Shown here: positions 11,831 through 23,659 of the stretch, piece by piece
Position numbering within the stretch: position 1 is the first letter of the stretch
Layout: every line of letters begins with the position of its first letter
Notes under the pieces: model-generated
Told to the model about the DNA's origin: nothing
What the model saw: only the letters and a program-made list of their open reading frames with translations
Database searches by the model: none
Translations under genes and position numbers: made by a program
DNA from: Lophius americanus
Taxonomy: Eukaryota > Chordata > Actinopteri > Lophiiformes > Lophiidae
Assembly: GCA_037951165.1 (NCBI GenBank)
Contig: JBBDHG010000019.1
Coordinates: forward strand, 5,480,001-5,544,000
Direction of reading: 5' to 3'
Length of the DNA stretch: 64,000 nucleotides

Positions 11831-11923
11831 AATAAAAAAATAAAATAATAACTATATAAAAGCCTGACCAAAAAGCAGCAATGTTAATTAAAGTTATATG
11901 TTCTACTAAAAAGGAACGTTTTT

Positions 11924-11994
11924 TAGCGTTTGTATCATCGTTGATGTCAGTTTCTGTTTGTTTCATCGTTGATGTCAGTTTCTGTTTGTTTCAG
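11924..11994. repeat. Short direct repeat
   Basis: The phrase CATCGTTGATGTCAGTTTCT followed by GTTTGTTTCA occurs twice in direct succession just before the LINE coding remnant begins. Confidence 0.8.
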
Positions 11995-11995
11995 A

Positions 11996-13042
11996 AACCT
12001 GTGCCCTCGACCCCTTTCCTATAGCCCTAGTGAAAACTAACATCTCTTCCATCAGTCCCCTGATCACCGCTGTAATAAACCAATCCCTCCAGGCTGGCTT
12101 TGTTCCATCTGTCCTAAAAGCCGCCATAATCAGACCACTCCTCAAAAAACCCATTCTCGATCCTGAAGTTTTTGCATATTACAGACCCATTTCCAAAGTC
12201 CCATTCCTCTCCAAAGTTCTGGAAAAGTAGTTGCTGCCCACCTGCAGGACCACCTCAAATACATCAACCTCTTTGAAACCTTTCAGACTGGTTTACGCCC
12301 CGCCATCAGCACAGAAACATCTCTGCTTAGAGTCATAAACGACCTACGGATGGCAGCAGATGCTGGTTCACCTTCCCTCCTGATTCTCCTTGATTTGTCT
12401 GCTGCCTTCGACACTGTTGACCATGGAATACTCCTACACCGCCTACATCACACCATTGGACTCACTGCCACCGCCCTAAACTGGTTTCTGCCTTTTTCTC
12501 CTCCAGACTGTATAACCGTTACGCACTTCTCATCGGGATCCTTAATAAAAGTCTTCAAAGACTACAGTATGTTAAAAACTGTGATGCAAGGATCCTGATG
12601 AGAGTTCGTAAACACAAACACATCACCCCCGTTCTTCATTCCCTTCATTGGCTTCCCATTTACAAAAGGATTGATTATAAGATCTCTCTCCTCACTCACC
12701 AGTTCATCCATGGTAACGCACCCCCCTACCTAAAAGAACTACTCACCCCACTGACCTCAACACGATCCCTCCGTTCTACCCACTCATACCGCCTCCTCCT
12801 TCCCCGCACCAACCTCAGCACCTTTTAATATCAGGCCTTCTGTTCTGCTGCCCTTCGACTGTGGAATGGCCTCCCTGACCATCTGAGGTAACTTTTAATT
12901 AACATTGCTGCTTTTTGGTCATATTTTTATATAATTATTATATTTTTATTGATGCTTTTATCTTCTTTTACCTTGTAGCACTTTGACATTTGATCCAAAT
13001 GTAAAGTGTATTATTAATTAAATGTATTATTATTATCTCTCT
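11996..13042 (+). mobile_element. Decayed L2-clade LINE with reverse-transcriptase remnants
   Basis: Coding remnants on the plus strand follow the order of an L2-clade reverse transcriptase. A fragment with SPLITAVINQSLQAGFVPSV, LLKKPILDPE and PFLSKVLEK lies at 12030-12228. LILLDLSAAFDTVDHGILLH lies at 12365-12440. The C-terminal ITPVLHSLHWLPIYKRIDYK and APPYLKELLTPL region lies at about 12610-12830, followed by LWNGLPDHLR. The part that should carry the catalytic YADD motif is deleted after LNWF near 12485, and there are frameshifts and a stop. The 3' tail with (ATT)n ends near 13042. It is inactive. Confidence 0.85.
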
Positions 13043-14151
13043 GCATAAATGTTTCTGTGAATTATAGGACATTGACCAAATAAATAAATAAAATAAAAGG
13101 GAGCCCATATTATGATTAGCCTTTACATCCATATTTATACAGTAATAAAATATATGGAAATGTAAGAAATCTGTCCCGGTGGCCATGTAACATTTTATGC
13201 ATGCAATTTTAAAGATTTTGAAATGTAAAACTATTCTGTAATACATATTTTCACCACTAGATGACACCATAACTGCATGAATCTGCCTCTCAAGGATTAC
13301 TCACATATTTTTCATTACAAAGTGTTAATTACACAATATGCAGGCAAAACATTATCTTTAAATGCATCACCTTTCCCTTCCAGTGTCACTTTTCAAACAT
13401 CTAACCAGACTTAATGTATCGTTCAAGGTTTGGGCTCCTTAAATAGCCGTTTTCTGTCTGTAGGAGTTTTCCTGAGGGCAGACGTTTGATCTGCTTTGTT
13501 TTTCTGTGTCATATCCCAGAATGCAATCCCTGAAGTGCTCAATGTCCCCATTCCTTCTCCAACACCTGTGTTTCATTCTTATGCAATCGTGTGATCATTA
13601 ATACATATTCAGGCAAGGTATTTTTGAGGTTGTTTATTACTTTTGATCAGAAAGCGTTGCATTTAAAGAAACCTTTCATTTTCTTAACTTTGACAAAAAT
13701 ATGTTTAATCCAGTCGAGACAGTATTCCATTTCCTTTGTTGATGAAAGGATATATTTACACTCCCAAAGGCACCGTGACAACAGCTTTTATGCTACAAAT
13801 CAACTATTAAAAAGCTCTTGGAACAATTAATGAATAGTTGTAGCAAATAAACCAAGTGCACACACACATCATCATCATACCACACATCCGTGTTACTAAA
13901 TTTTTTTTGGTCCATCAGCATTTGACAGCTCTGATAAAAAAAATAAACAAATCTCAAAATAAAAGGCAAACGTGAAACTAAAAAGTATGTTTCATTCAAA
14001 GTAGTTAATAACTATTTAACTTTGATCATGATCCAGATAGTATTGATGATTGTGTCAAACTTTTCATGTTTCTTCTTTGGAAATTTTGTTGGCTTTGGAA
14101 ATGAATTCTTATATGCATGCTCATAAGCACCCTTGGGTGCTGTTAACTCTT
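13043..14151. other. 3' flank of cbr1 copy A
   Basis: This lies downstream of the copy A stop codon. A stretch at about 13490-13600 (CAGAATGCAATCCCTGAAGT and neighbours) is similar to about 37310-37420 in the 3' flank of copy C, so the flanks are paralogous. The copy A 3' UTR probably ends in here, with AATAAA-type signals on the minus strand; no separate gene is seen. Confidence 0.5.
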
Positions 14152-15845
14152 TTACCACAGCTGAACTTTTTTGTCAGAGACAAACTTCCCATGAGGCTCT
14201 GTGGCTCCAGGCGGCAGCAGTGCCAGATAGACAGGAGTGACGGCGCCCTCTTCAGGTGACTTTGGAGCTTTGGGGCCAGCCATGTCTGTGCGCACCCAAC
14301 CTGGACAGCAGGCATTCAGCAAGATCTGCAAACAATAATAGGAAATGCAAGTGAGTCTGATGGAAACCTACAAAACAGACAAAAAAAATTTGGGGATAAA
14401 GTCCAAAACGATATACCGGATTTGGATATAATCCTTAAGTGTTTATTCTTCCTCTTTGGACTGTTCCCTTGAGGCATCGCCACAACGGATCATATTTGTC
14501 CATTTTGCCCTGTCCTCCTCGCTTCCTACCTCAACCAACAACCTGTCCTCTTTCACCACATCCAGAAACCCCCTCTTTTCTCCTGCCTGGCAGCTCCAGC
14601 ATCCTCCTACCACTAGTTCCACTATCCTTCCTTCTCAAGTATCCAAACCATTTCAATCTGGCCTCTCTGGAGGCTAAGAGATGGATTGTTCCCTTCTCTT
14701 ACTATGTCTCCAAGACGTCTGTTGTGTTAGCACTTTTCAACAAGGCAGTTTTAAGCACTGTGTGTGAGACTAAATATGTGTAATGATAACAAATAGAGCA
14801 AAATTAAATAATAACATTGAATAAGACAGATTGCACGCAGTGTAAGAAATGTCTAAAAAAAATGCATACATCTTTTCAAATGTTAGTCTGCTGAACAAAG
14901 CATTTAAAGTAGGTAAGAGATTGTTCTTTTCTGATTAATTAAGAGCTCTTATAGTTTGGTAATTACCCCTTCATCTGGTCTCTCCTTCGACAGACGACGA
15001 GCCAGGATCATGGACAGAGTCTAAAGAAACACACACATATTTATAGTCAATCATTATGTGCGAATAAACAACTTTAGAGAAGCAATTCAATGAAAGCTTA
15101 AAAAAATTAACTTATTCTAATGTACTTTTTAGAGGTTAGGTTCTTGATCTATGACCATTTGAAAACTGGGAGCTATCCGGATCAGGTAATACCGTTAATC
15201 CAGTCTTGGATACTCCATACGCTGTCTGAGGCCAGCCACCCTGTTTGTGCACATCCCTCTTGGTCTCATCAACAAATCGCTTCATGAGTCCCACCAGATC
15301 CTCTTCCGTGATGTCCTCGCTGCGGAAAAGCTGCTGGAGGGCCGGGCTGCACTTGTGCAAAGAGTTAACTCCACTCATGCTGGAGACATTCACCACTCGA
15401 CCTGTATTGTACAAACAAACAAACACACATTGGTTGTTTGAAACAGCTAAACCATTTAAAAATATATATGTCGCCCTTTAGACATGTTAATATAGATTCA
15501 AGAGTGAGTTTGCTGTTTGAATTAACATCAGGAGTATTGATAAAATACTATTTGGTCGACAATTTGTGACCACATACTAGGAAAACCAAGAAAAGTAAGA
15601 GCTCAATATATGTCACAATTTTCGGAGCTCCGAGGCTCTCGATATGCCCAGTGTGATCAGGAGCGTCTGAAACACAAGCAGAGGTCCGCCATTAGGACTA
15701 GGAAAATGTTTCAGGCTGCAAAATTGCAATTCACTTTGGCACATTTTTCAATTACAACCATAAAACTTAATTTTTCTGGAGCAAAAATATATTGATGTCA
15801 GAGTACAATGTCAAATATCGGCCTTTACCTTTCCTTTTCCATATG

Positions 15846-15884
<39 letters not shown>

Positions 15885-18800
15885 CTACCTTAGCTTGCCC
15901 TGCATCCTATTGTTTACAAAATATATTTGTTTGGACATGCGTCATTTCCAATATGCTACAATCTTGTTAACATAAATGCATAAATTAATTGAACTATGCA
16001 CAATTACTTTTTCACTGTTACTTTCTTTAAATGATATGAACTACTGATATTCCGTTTTTGTTTTTTTTTCCCCATTGTATATAACAGTTTTTCCCACATG
16101 ATCTAGGAAACTCAGAGGTTCTTGGGGCCACCAGGAGCATTCTCCCGTGTAATAAATTGTTGTACCTTTTGAAGCTCAAATCATAAGTCTTGTGAACTTT
16201 GTTTAATATATATATACACCTCGACTGCATAAAAACGAATAATTCCCAAACACACCCAGGAACTACTGAACTTCTCTGACACACTGTCCCTTTCCCTTTT
16301 TTGTAAAACTCATAATGTCCTCCTTCTCTTCAAACAGTAGCATAAATTCAAATCAATTATCATTATCACAAATTAATTGTCTAATGTTTCATGATGAACT
16401 GAGTTTCTCCTCGAAATACTGAAAAATTATTTAATTTTAGCGACAGTAATAGTGAGGATACTAACCGCTGACTTCTTTAGCAGGATGGGCAATAATATAA
16501 CTGAAAAGGAAGCCTCTTTGCAAGATTCAGCAAATTATGGCTAGGTACATGGATAAACAAATACAAAATTGTTTCTTACCAAATACCTTGATATCGTGAC
16601 AATATTGTGGTAAGGTGCGAAAATACTTTGGGTATTTCGGTGTAGTGGGGCGACATCAAGAAGGATAATGTCTTTTAGCGTTAAGATTTTTCAAAATTCC
16701 CTCCTTAATATCGATTTCATATTACCAAACATTTGTTTGATTTGATTTGTTGTTCATACTTAAGCATTATAAGGGCCGCAAGTGACATATATATATATAA
16801 TCCTATATATAGGATTGAAAATAAATGAGAAATTAGTGGCAAACACTGAGGAGCGAATTCACAACGAATGAATTGCGCATCTTTCTCAACGGCTATTTGA
16901 ACCGTCTTCTGGACTGATTCACAAAAGATATTACACCAATAATATTTTTTCACCATCCCTGGTTTTGCATGGCATCTGTGGGTGATAAGCTGAATCACAA
17001 TACCTTATTAAAATACGTGAAAAATAGCACAGGAGCGCCGAGAGGCAATCTGCTTGGCAGCGCAGTTAGCGCTCCAATACAGCCTTTGCCACTGCTCTGA
17101 ATAAGAAGCATCCAATATTTTTATTATAGTTGCTATCTGGAGCCCTGTTATACATTTGCAAGAACTCAATTTTGACTGAAAGGTCCGCTCACTTTCGCCT
17201 GCCATGTCATGGTTTCAATTACTCACATTCCTTATAAGGATTCTTTGCAGGAAAATGTGCTTTAATTTGCCAGTTTTAATAAGTATTATTTGCTAGTTGC
17301 AAGATGACACAAAGATATAAGCTATCAAAAAGCAGGGCCCAAGTGTGTGTTGCCAGATCCCTCTCGAAACAAGCAACTTGGTCAATGGACAAAAGATCAA
17401 ATGAATCATCTCTGGGTTTATAAACAAAAGCCCAAACCGTTGACCTTTTGTGAGAGAGGCCACTTCATCATTACCTCCTTCAAGGAAGTTATGTTATTAC
17501 CTTGGCTTGTTGTTTTGTCTGTTTCATTTCCAAATTACAGAAAATAAATGGACAGATTCGTTAACGATTGTGTGATAGGGCACTTTTGGAGGTTATTGCA
17601 ATATCGCAGATTAATCGACGGATTTTCATAAAATTTCACTGCAATAATATCTTACTTAAGTAATGTTGCTGTTCTTGGCCCACGTTTGCACATTCTGAGT
17701 GGTTTCTAGTTTTATATATGTGAATATTACTGAGCATTTAATTAGCAACCATAAAAAAAAACATTCTCTCCTTGTAACAAAGTAATCGAACAAAACCGAC
17801 AGACAGGCCACTAAAAAATAAAGAATTAATGAATGATTGAAAATGATGCAAAGTACTTACATTACAGTTATAATCTTCTCTAAATTAATAATAATAATAT
17901 TAATAGGAAGACTGTTTGTTAGGCTTAGTGAAGCCAGATGACAGAAAGACCTTCGGGATGTTGAACTTCCTTCACCGTTTTAGCTTGTGCTCCAGGTGTT
18001 TCCTTACCTCCAGGTTTAATAATTGGCAGAAAATGAGTCAACATGTCTCTGGTGGCGAAGAAGTTCGTCTTAAGGGTCACTTCTGCTTGAATGTCAAACG
18101 CGGTAGTGTCTGCCACTGAAAAGTAGAGCGAGAGAGCGAGTTAACATGTCATTGGCACTCCTGTCAGTCTTAGTTGCAGCTCCAAAGGACCAAGTTTGGA
18201 GTTTGTCAATGAAATGTAAAACCTGGAATAAAGGAAATAGACACAAACTCAAAATATATGATATATGATCAATGCAGTTATTGGTTGACGTAGGGAAAAT
18301 TTGAAATTTAAGCTTGCTCAAAATGCTTAGTACTTTTTCAGTGTTTAACCCAATACATGCATTCAATTCTTAAGTCTGTGATTAGTCTTACACACCAATC
18401 ACGCACATTCTTACAACCAATCTATTAAATACAGCTAAAGGCTTTGTTGTGAAACAACACTATTTCTATTCTTGACATATGATTATTCTTATATCCCAAT
18501 TGCAATATGAAAAATAAAAAACAGATTATTTACTTTCCCATAACTCAAGTACTTTCAAAATAAATGAATATGCAGTACACACACAAAGTATATCGTTCTT
18601 TAAAACAAACAAATAATTGGTAATTATATTTTAGTAAAAAAGATAATAAATTATAATTGAAAAAACCACGGCATGTATGTCATACCAGTGTTTAATATAG
18701 TAGTAGTAGTATAATTCATTAAACGTATTTATAGTTATTTATATTAATATGAACATGTTTCGGTATCGCTGTATATGTGGCTCTTACGTAGTTTATAGTA

Positions 18801-21800
18801 AATGAGCTTTGAGGGCCTCAACTGTTGGCTGGAGAAAACGCGTGGAACAGCCCTTTTCCCCATTGCCTGAGCTGGTCAACTCCTACATGTACTCCTACTG
18901 CACATAAGTTGTGCAGCGTCATCATAATTTTCCATTCAGCTACAAATGTTCTTTTCTGTTTTGGTTCATAGCTAAAGCATATTTGTTTCTGTAGAGAAAT
19001 AGAATATAATTAATTTTGTCAAAAAAGCTAATCGATTCATTACTTATGAAAAACGCCACTGTGAAAGATACAAACATATATACTCTATTACTAAAAGTTG
19101 GATCAATTAGATTTTTGCTGTGAGGGTGGAAACAATAACCTAAATGCTTTCTGAGGAGTTTGAATTAAGTATATTTTACAAAAATATAATCTGTGTCCCA
19201 GTGAAAGAAGTGTGCTGGCGCAGCCCAACATTAGCGATCTGAAGTTCATAAAAATACAATAAATAAAAAACGTTTCTGACTCAGACTTCTCACGCTTACT
19301 GGAGTACGTTGAAAACGAAGCAGCATTGCCCTCTGGCCTTAACCCCCTCAACCTGCCAGCAACTTGTATGTCACTAGAGGGGAGAGATGGACCGGTGCTG
19401 CCGGAACATTTCAGAATCTCCATCGGTCTCGGGCTGATTAGCAAGTTAATGATAGTGAGTAACCACAAACCATGTTGACAGCATAAAACAGACGTGCTCT
19501 GATAAGATCAGCAAATGGCTGGAGGCAGGTCTTCCACCCCCCCACCTGTTTTATTTGATCAGGTTTTATTATAAGCTATTTTTTCTTTTGTTGTTGTTCT
19601 TATATCTTACCATCTTCTCGAAATTTCATCTGTCGTTCTACTTGTTTTATCCACAGCATTGACTGATATTCTGCCATATCGAACTTCTTTTAGTGATATT
19701 CAGATTTTTCTTTGCTGTAGCTCAGCAATATGTTTATTTTCCTCTTTTACCAGCTCCTCCAGTTCCACGGCATTAAATTTCAGTTTGTGCTTGTGGTCAC
19801 CCTGCTCTCCGTCCAAACTGTCCAAGGTTGAAAGGTGGAAACAAACACAAAACCCTAATTTAAATAGTATCGCCTCCACCATGTTTTCACCTGCTGTCAT
19901 TCACGCAATTATTCTTAGTCGATCACACGCAAACCAAAAGTGCTATCTGTTAGAATGCACACGCAATTTACCAATCGCTTTTCGGGAGCTTAGTAAATCA
20001 GGCCCTGTGTGTTGTTTTTTGAGACTATTTTTGATGGATTGGTTGGTGCAACCATCTGATGATTAGAATATGCATTCTACCAATAAACTGAATATACAAC
20101 AACAGAATCTTTTGCTTCAAACTTTTTGGCAATATATCACTGAATCGTACTTTTGAATGCAATGCCGGCATTATTGATGAGGACGTCCACTCCTCCATAC
20201 TTCTCTTTAAAGAAAGTAGCAGCTGTGGTGATGCTGTTCAGATTGTCGATGTCCAGCTGGTGAAACATGGGTTTCAATCCTCCTAATGCCAAAGATTTCA
20301 CAGTTTCCTGACCCCGACCGCTGCAAAAAGAAGAAGATACAGTCTGTCTGAGTTAGAACAATCCAATTTATGCGATCAAACCAAATGATAATCTCATTAT
20401 AAAAGCATGTTTCTAAACAGTAGTCTTTTGTATCATATGATTTCATAATTATGGGTGGAGCTGTCAGTTCTGGGCGTATATATAACCCGTACATGCATTC
20501 CAGATAAGAATGGTGCAGATTAAAACACTGCGATGATAATAACTTGGAAGCTTGAAGGGTCAGCTTAGGACAGAATCTCCTGTTTCATTGAAATAATAAT
20601 TTCCACAATGCTGTTACTATTGGTTCCATTTGTATAAACACGCATTCTGTTAGAGCCTTATACTTGGACCATTTTGGTTAGTACTACCTGACACAGACTG
20701 TTTTTCTAATTTGCTGGGACACTGAACTTCACATTCAAGCTCAACGATCCAAGAAATGTTTAACTATTTATTTAGTAGATGTAGGGCTGTGCGATTAATC
20801 GTAAAAAGAGTGCGATCTCAATTCACACGTATATACAATCAATTTCAGAAGTTCAGCGATTCTGCGGCATTTTTAACTCATAACAAAAGCTGCAACAAAA
20901 CTCATTAGCTTAGCCTTATGTTACATCGAGCGAGGCCTGTCTCTTTAAGTGTGTGGAGGGATTGGATTCGTTTACAGGTGCCCTTGAGGAGCATGGGAGA
21001 TTTGCTAACTTAGCTTTAACCTGCATAAACTAAGTACTAACTTTGATTTGGTTCTAGATGTAGAGTCTAACGAAACAGTTCGTCAATAGTAAGACACAAT
21101 TTCAATGTATATAAATGCTGATGACAGTGTGTAATGGTTGTGTATGATGAATTAAAAACAACAGCTATAAGGGCATGGAGCCAAAAACTGGCCGTTTTAC
21201 GGTCATTTACTCTGCCGGCATGAGTTATCGAGGCAAACGGACGAGTGGTAATCATATTTACAGTTAGTGTTTACTGTGTCAGACTCAATAAATCTTTATC
21301 AGCCACGATAGACCTAACTGAACAAATTAAAAGCACTGGAAAACATTCCAGATTCTAAGGACAGATCCCACAACAAAAAATTTAATTTAGAGATAGATAT
21401 TATTGTAATTCAAGCAATAAACATGCTGGGGTTTTTTTTTGAAAAGAAAAGGGGAACAACTAGTTGTTCAATCAATAGGTCGTATTTTTCTGTTTTGTAT
21501 ATTTCTATTGCTCCTGAGCAAAGCAAAATTGATTTAGATTAAAAAATAGGGAATGCAAAATTTACCAGAATAATCGCCAGATTAATCCATAGAATACTTG
21601 ACTACTAAAACAATCGATTAATGCAGCCCTAGTCTAACTACTTCCAACACATCAGCTTCAGGAGGAAATATTAACCTGGTATCTAATATATCCCACCCAC
21701 TGACAGTTGCCATCCAAACGAGTTAATCAATATTATTCTGATTTCACCAGGTGTTACAAAGTGAGATACCTACACATCTCTGGCGGTAAGGTAAACATCT

Positions 21801-21886
21801 CCTTGGAACTGCTTGCACAGCGCTTCAACGATGGCCAGACCGATGCCCTTGTTACCACCCGTTACCACAGCAACCCTGGTAGCCAT
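14152..21886 (-). CDS. cbr1: Carbonyl reductase 1 copy A (six exons, intact)
   Basis: Carbonyl reductases are cytosolic NADPH-dependent short-chain dehydrogenases acting on quinones, aldehydes and, in teleosts, steroids (20-beta-HSD activity). Coding exons on the minus strand are 21886-21774, 20320-20151, 18115-18008, 15401-15193, 15020-14967 and 14325-14152. They total 828 nt, or 275 aa, against 277 in human CBR1. All introns have GT-AG ends and the phases join cleanly. Visible motifs are TGGNKGIG (cofactor), ARDVGRGQ, NNAG, KTNFF, catalytic Ser138 in NVSS, Tyr192 and Lys196 in YGVSK, and NACCPGWVRTDMAG near the C terminus. An untranslated first exon probably lies at about 23074. Introns hold a hAT-like MITE, an RTE LINE fragment and a duplicated 1-kb block. 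This is the only copy here with the full catalytic set. Confidence 0.93.
14435..14720 (-). mobile_element. RTE-like LINE C-terminal fragment in copy A intron 5
   Basis: On the minus strand the segment reads ARLKWFGYLRRKDSG, then GRRMLELPGRRK, followed by frame-shifted remains of the usual basic 'GRPKRRFMD' stretch. This is the conserved C-terminal end of an RTE-type LINE ORF common in fish. It is truncated and frameshifted. Confidence 0.7.
15770..16770. repeat. Duplicated block, member 1 (copy A intron 3)
   Basis: The block is collinear and same-strand with about 32440-33400. Shared landmarks in order are AAAATATATTGATGTCAGAG, TGTTAACATAAAT, a GACTTCTTTAGCAGG-like stretch, GAATTATGGCTAGG-like and TTTGATTTCTTGTTCA-like sequence. 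It contains an (ATT)n run absent from the other member. It may be an old transposon or a segmental duplication; I see no clear terminal repeats. Confidence 0.7.
15846..15884. repeat. (ATT)n microsatellite
   Basis: About 13 ATT units lie inside the duplicated block of copy A intron 3. The paralogous block at 32.5 kb lacks the run. Confidence 0.95.
16771..17990. other. Copy A intron 3 sequence, unclassified
   Basis: No exon was found. The stretch at 16850-17220 has a less AT-rich composition and phrases such as GAATTGCGCATCTTTCTC that are reminiscent of Harbinger-type element ends, but I cannot define an element. Confidence 0.35.
18120..19640. other. Copy A intron 2 sequence, unclassified
   Basis: This is AT-rich sequence between exons 3 and 2. 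An open minus-strand frame of 121 codons at 19103-19468 has no recognisable motif. No RNA gene or named repeat is seen. Confidence 0.4.
19640..20012 (-). mobile_element. Possible Harbinger-type DNA transposon fragment
   Basis: On the minus strand the segment begins with GGGCCTGATTTACTAAGCTC, which resembles ends of Harbinger-type elements. It contains a short ORF (19700-19900) whose HKHKLKFNAVELEELVKE stretch resembles the Myb/SANT-like DNA-binding domain that accompanies Harbinger transposases. Only the N-terminal domain is present and no transposase is seen. Confidence 0.35.
20782..21631. mobile_element. hAT-like MITE in copy A intron 1
   Basis: The element starts TAGGGCTGTGCGATTAATCG and ends CAATCGATTAATGCAGCCCTA, giving imperfect terminal inverted repeats of the TAGGGCTG...GATTAATCG type known from hAT elements. 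It is about 850 bp long and encodes nothing recognisable. I could not see a clean 8-bp target-site duplication, so the copy is probably old. Confidence 0.7.
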
Positions 21887-23073
21887 GTCTGTTCAAAGAG
21901 AGACAACAATGTAGGAACTCACATTGCCATAAGTAGCCATAAGTAGACTAATAATAAATCAAAATAATAATTGTTTCAGTCACTATAAACATTTATTTAC
22001 TCTTTAATATGCACTAAACTATTTTGACATATTATGCGAGAAGGAAATACAATGTTAGTGACAGCCTTGAATTCACATACTTAATAATTTGTGAACAGAT
22101 AAAAGATGAACTAGAAGGGCAATAATTATATATTAAATATGAAAACCACCACACCCAAACACATTAACCCTGAGAAGACAGGCACTTTGTCAAAACTCAT
22201 GAAGGAGAAAGTCTGCTTTGTCATCGTGACTGTTTAGCTAGAGAAGTGAGTCATTAAATTGACTATAATTTAAAACACATGGAATAAGAGGCCAGTGTTT
22301 GATGCATTTTTAGTAGCCATTCTTTGAGTAGAAAATGTTAGGTTCTTTTAAGATTAGTGATTCATCGGAGAAAAAAATGGGACTAGCATATCCAATTTTA
22401 GGTTCTGGTTTTAGGACACAATTATCAGTATAATTGGAGCAAGCACGCCTGCAAAAGTGGGCCAAATATAAGGTGCCCCTTCACAGAACTGGTATTGACT
22501 ATATTTTCCGATATGCATTTAACAAAATGTTCTGGTATTGTACATGCAATGTTTAAAATAAAAATGAAACAAAAGGCCAGACGAAAAAAAGCTGTACAGT
22601 ATGACAATTTAAACTTTAACTATTCATGAGATTGCTTATTAAATGACTTAATGTGTAATGTAATGTCCCCTGATGATACGAAAACATCTTTGAATTGATA
22701 TAGAATCTATAATATGCAGTGTTTCAAATAATTCCAAAAACATTGCATCGAGAAGCCAAGCAGAGAAAATGATCAAATTACAATTTTTTTCATGAAGTTA
22801 CCAATCCGTACGTTGAAACTACCAATCCAAATTAATTTTGTACTTCCAGAAACTAATACAGTACGTTGGTAATAACTTTCTCTTCATAGATTTAATGTAC
22901 AAAACATAAACTTTGGCCTGGTTTCGCGTTATCGTTGTTACGCAACATTCCAGTTAGGGACCACTATGTGCTAGGAGCCCAACATATTTAAAATCAACGT
23001 ATATTTAAAAACATATATTTCATGTTATCGGTCAGCAAACTGTTCAACTGGACATGAAAAAGTCGGTTCTTAC
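21887..23073. other. Copy A 5' leader intron
   Basis: This is the inferred intron between an untranslated first exon (donor GTAAGAA at 23073-23067, minus strand) and the acceptor AACAG just before the start codon at 21886. It contains the flank shared with the orphan exon 1 region (to about 22065). The rest is AT-rich and unremarkable. Confidence 0.5.
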
Positions 23074-23260
23074 TTAGAAGTGGACAGTTGCAACAGGTGT
23101 TGAGTGGAGCACAGTAGCACGAAAATAAGGGAATGTTGACTCGCGGCCAATGCGCAGACCCGGAAAAATAATCTCATCACGTGGGTTTGAAAGACATCAA
23201 AGAGCCACTCTCAGATCAAGATGGTTAACGGTATATTTTCGCCTCCTTTCCTGATATTCA
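23074..23260 (-). promoter_or_regulatory. Putative copy A first exon and promoter
   Basis: On the minus strand an exon-like stretch ends in CCACTTCTAA before donor GTAAGAAC. Upstream is GCGCATTGGCCGCGAG, with a reversed CCAAT box and local CpGs. The segment 23148-23200 (TGCGCAGACCCGGAAAAATA and on) matches 43368-43420 next to setd4, so it looks like a duplicated promoter. There is no transcript proof. Confidence 0.45.
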
Positions 23261-23596
23261 CTGGTTGATTGAGACAGATTGAACGAATTTCAAATCCGTT
23301 TCAACCGATTTTTAACACTATAATCTTCCAAACGCACATTCTAGACGATTCAGCCAGACCACGAGACCACACACATGCTGTTTGTAGTGAGGATTAGACA
23401 GTGGCGATTTAATATCCTCACTTTTCTATTGAATTATGTCACCAAATTCACAACAGCCATTGGTGGTCTCCTAATAATCATACTACATGAAATCATTTGG
23501 AATGTCATACTTTTGTTGAATTATGGGGAATTTATATTTGGAAAAAAGAGATTGAGAAGTTCTGCAGTGATGTTCAAAAACAGAAATCACATTGAA

Positions 23597-23599
<3 letters not shown>

Positions 23600-23658
<59 letters not shown>
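23600..23658. repeat. (TA)n microsatellite
   Basis: About 29 uninterrupted TA units. Short isoleucine/tyrosine-rich ORFs across it on both strands are artefacts. Confidence 0.97.

Positions 23659-23659
<1 letters not shown>

Noticed and set aside
14153..14315. Short minus-strand ORFs with MPAVQVGCAQTWLAP in all three cbr1 last exons
   Set aside because: They are the exon-6 sequence read in a wrong frame; the correct frame gives NACCPGWVRTDMAG and ends in the family C terminus.
19659..20066. 135-codon plus-strand ORF
   Set aside because: It is antisense to the possible Harbinger fragment, Ser/Cys-rich and without a motif.
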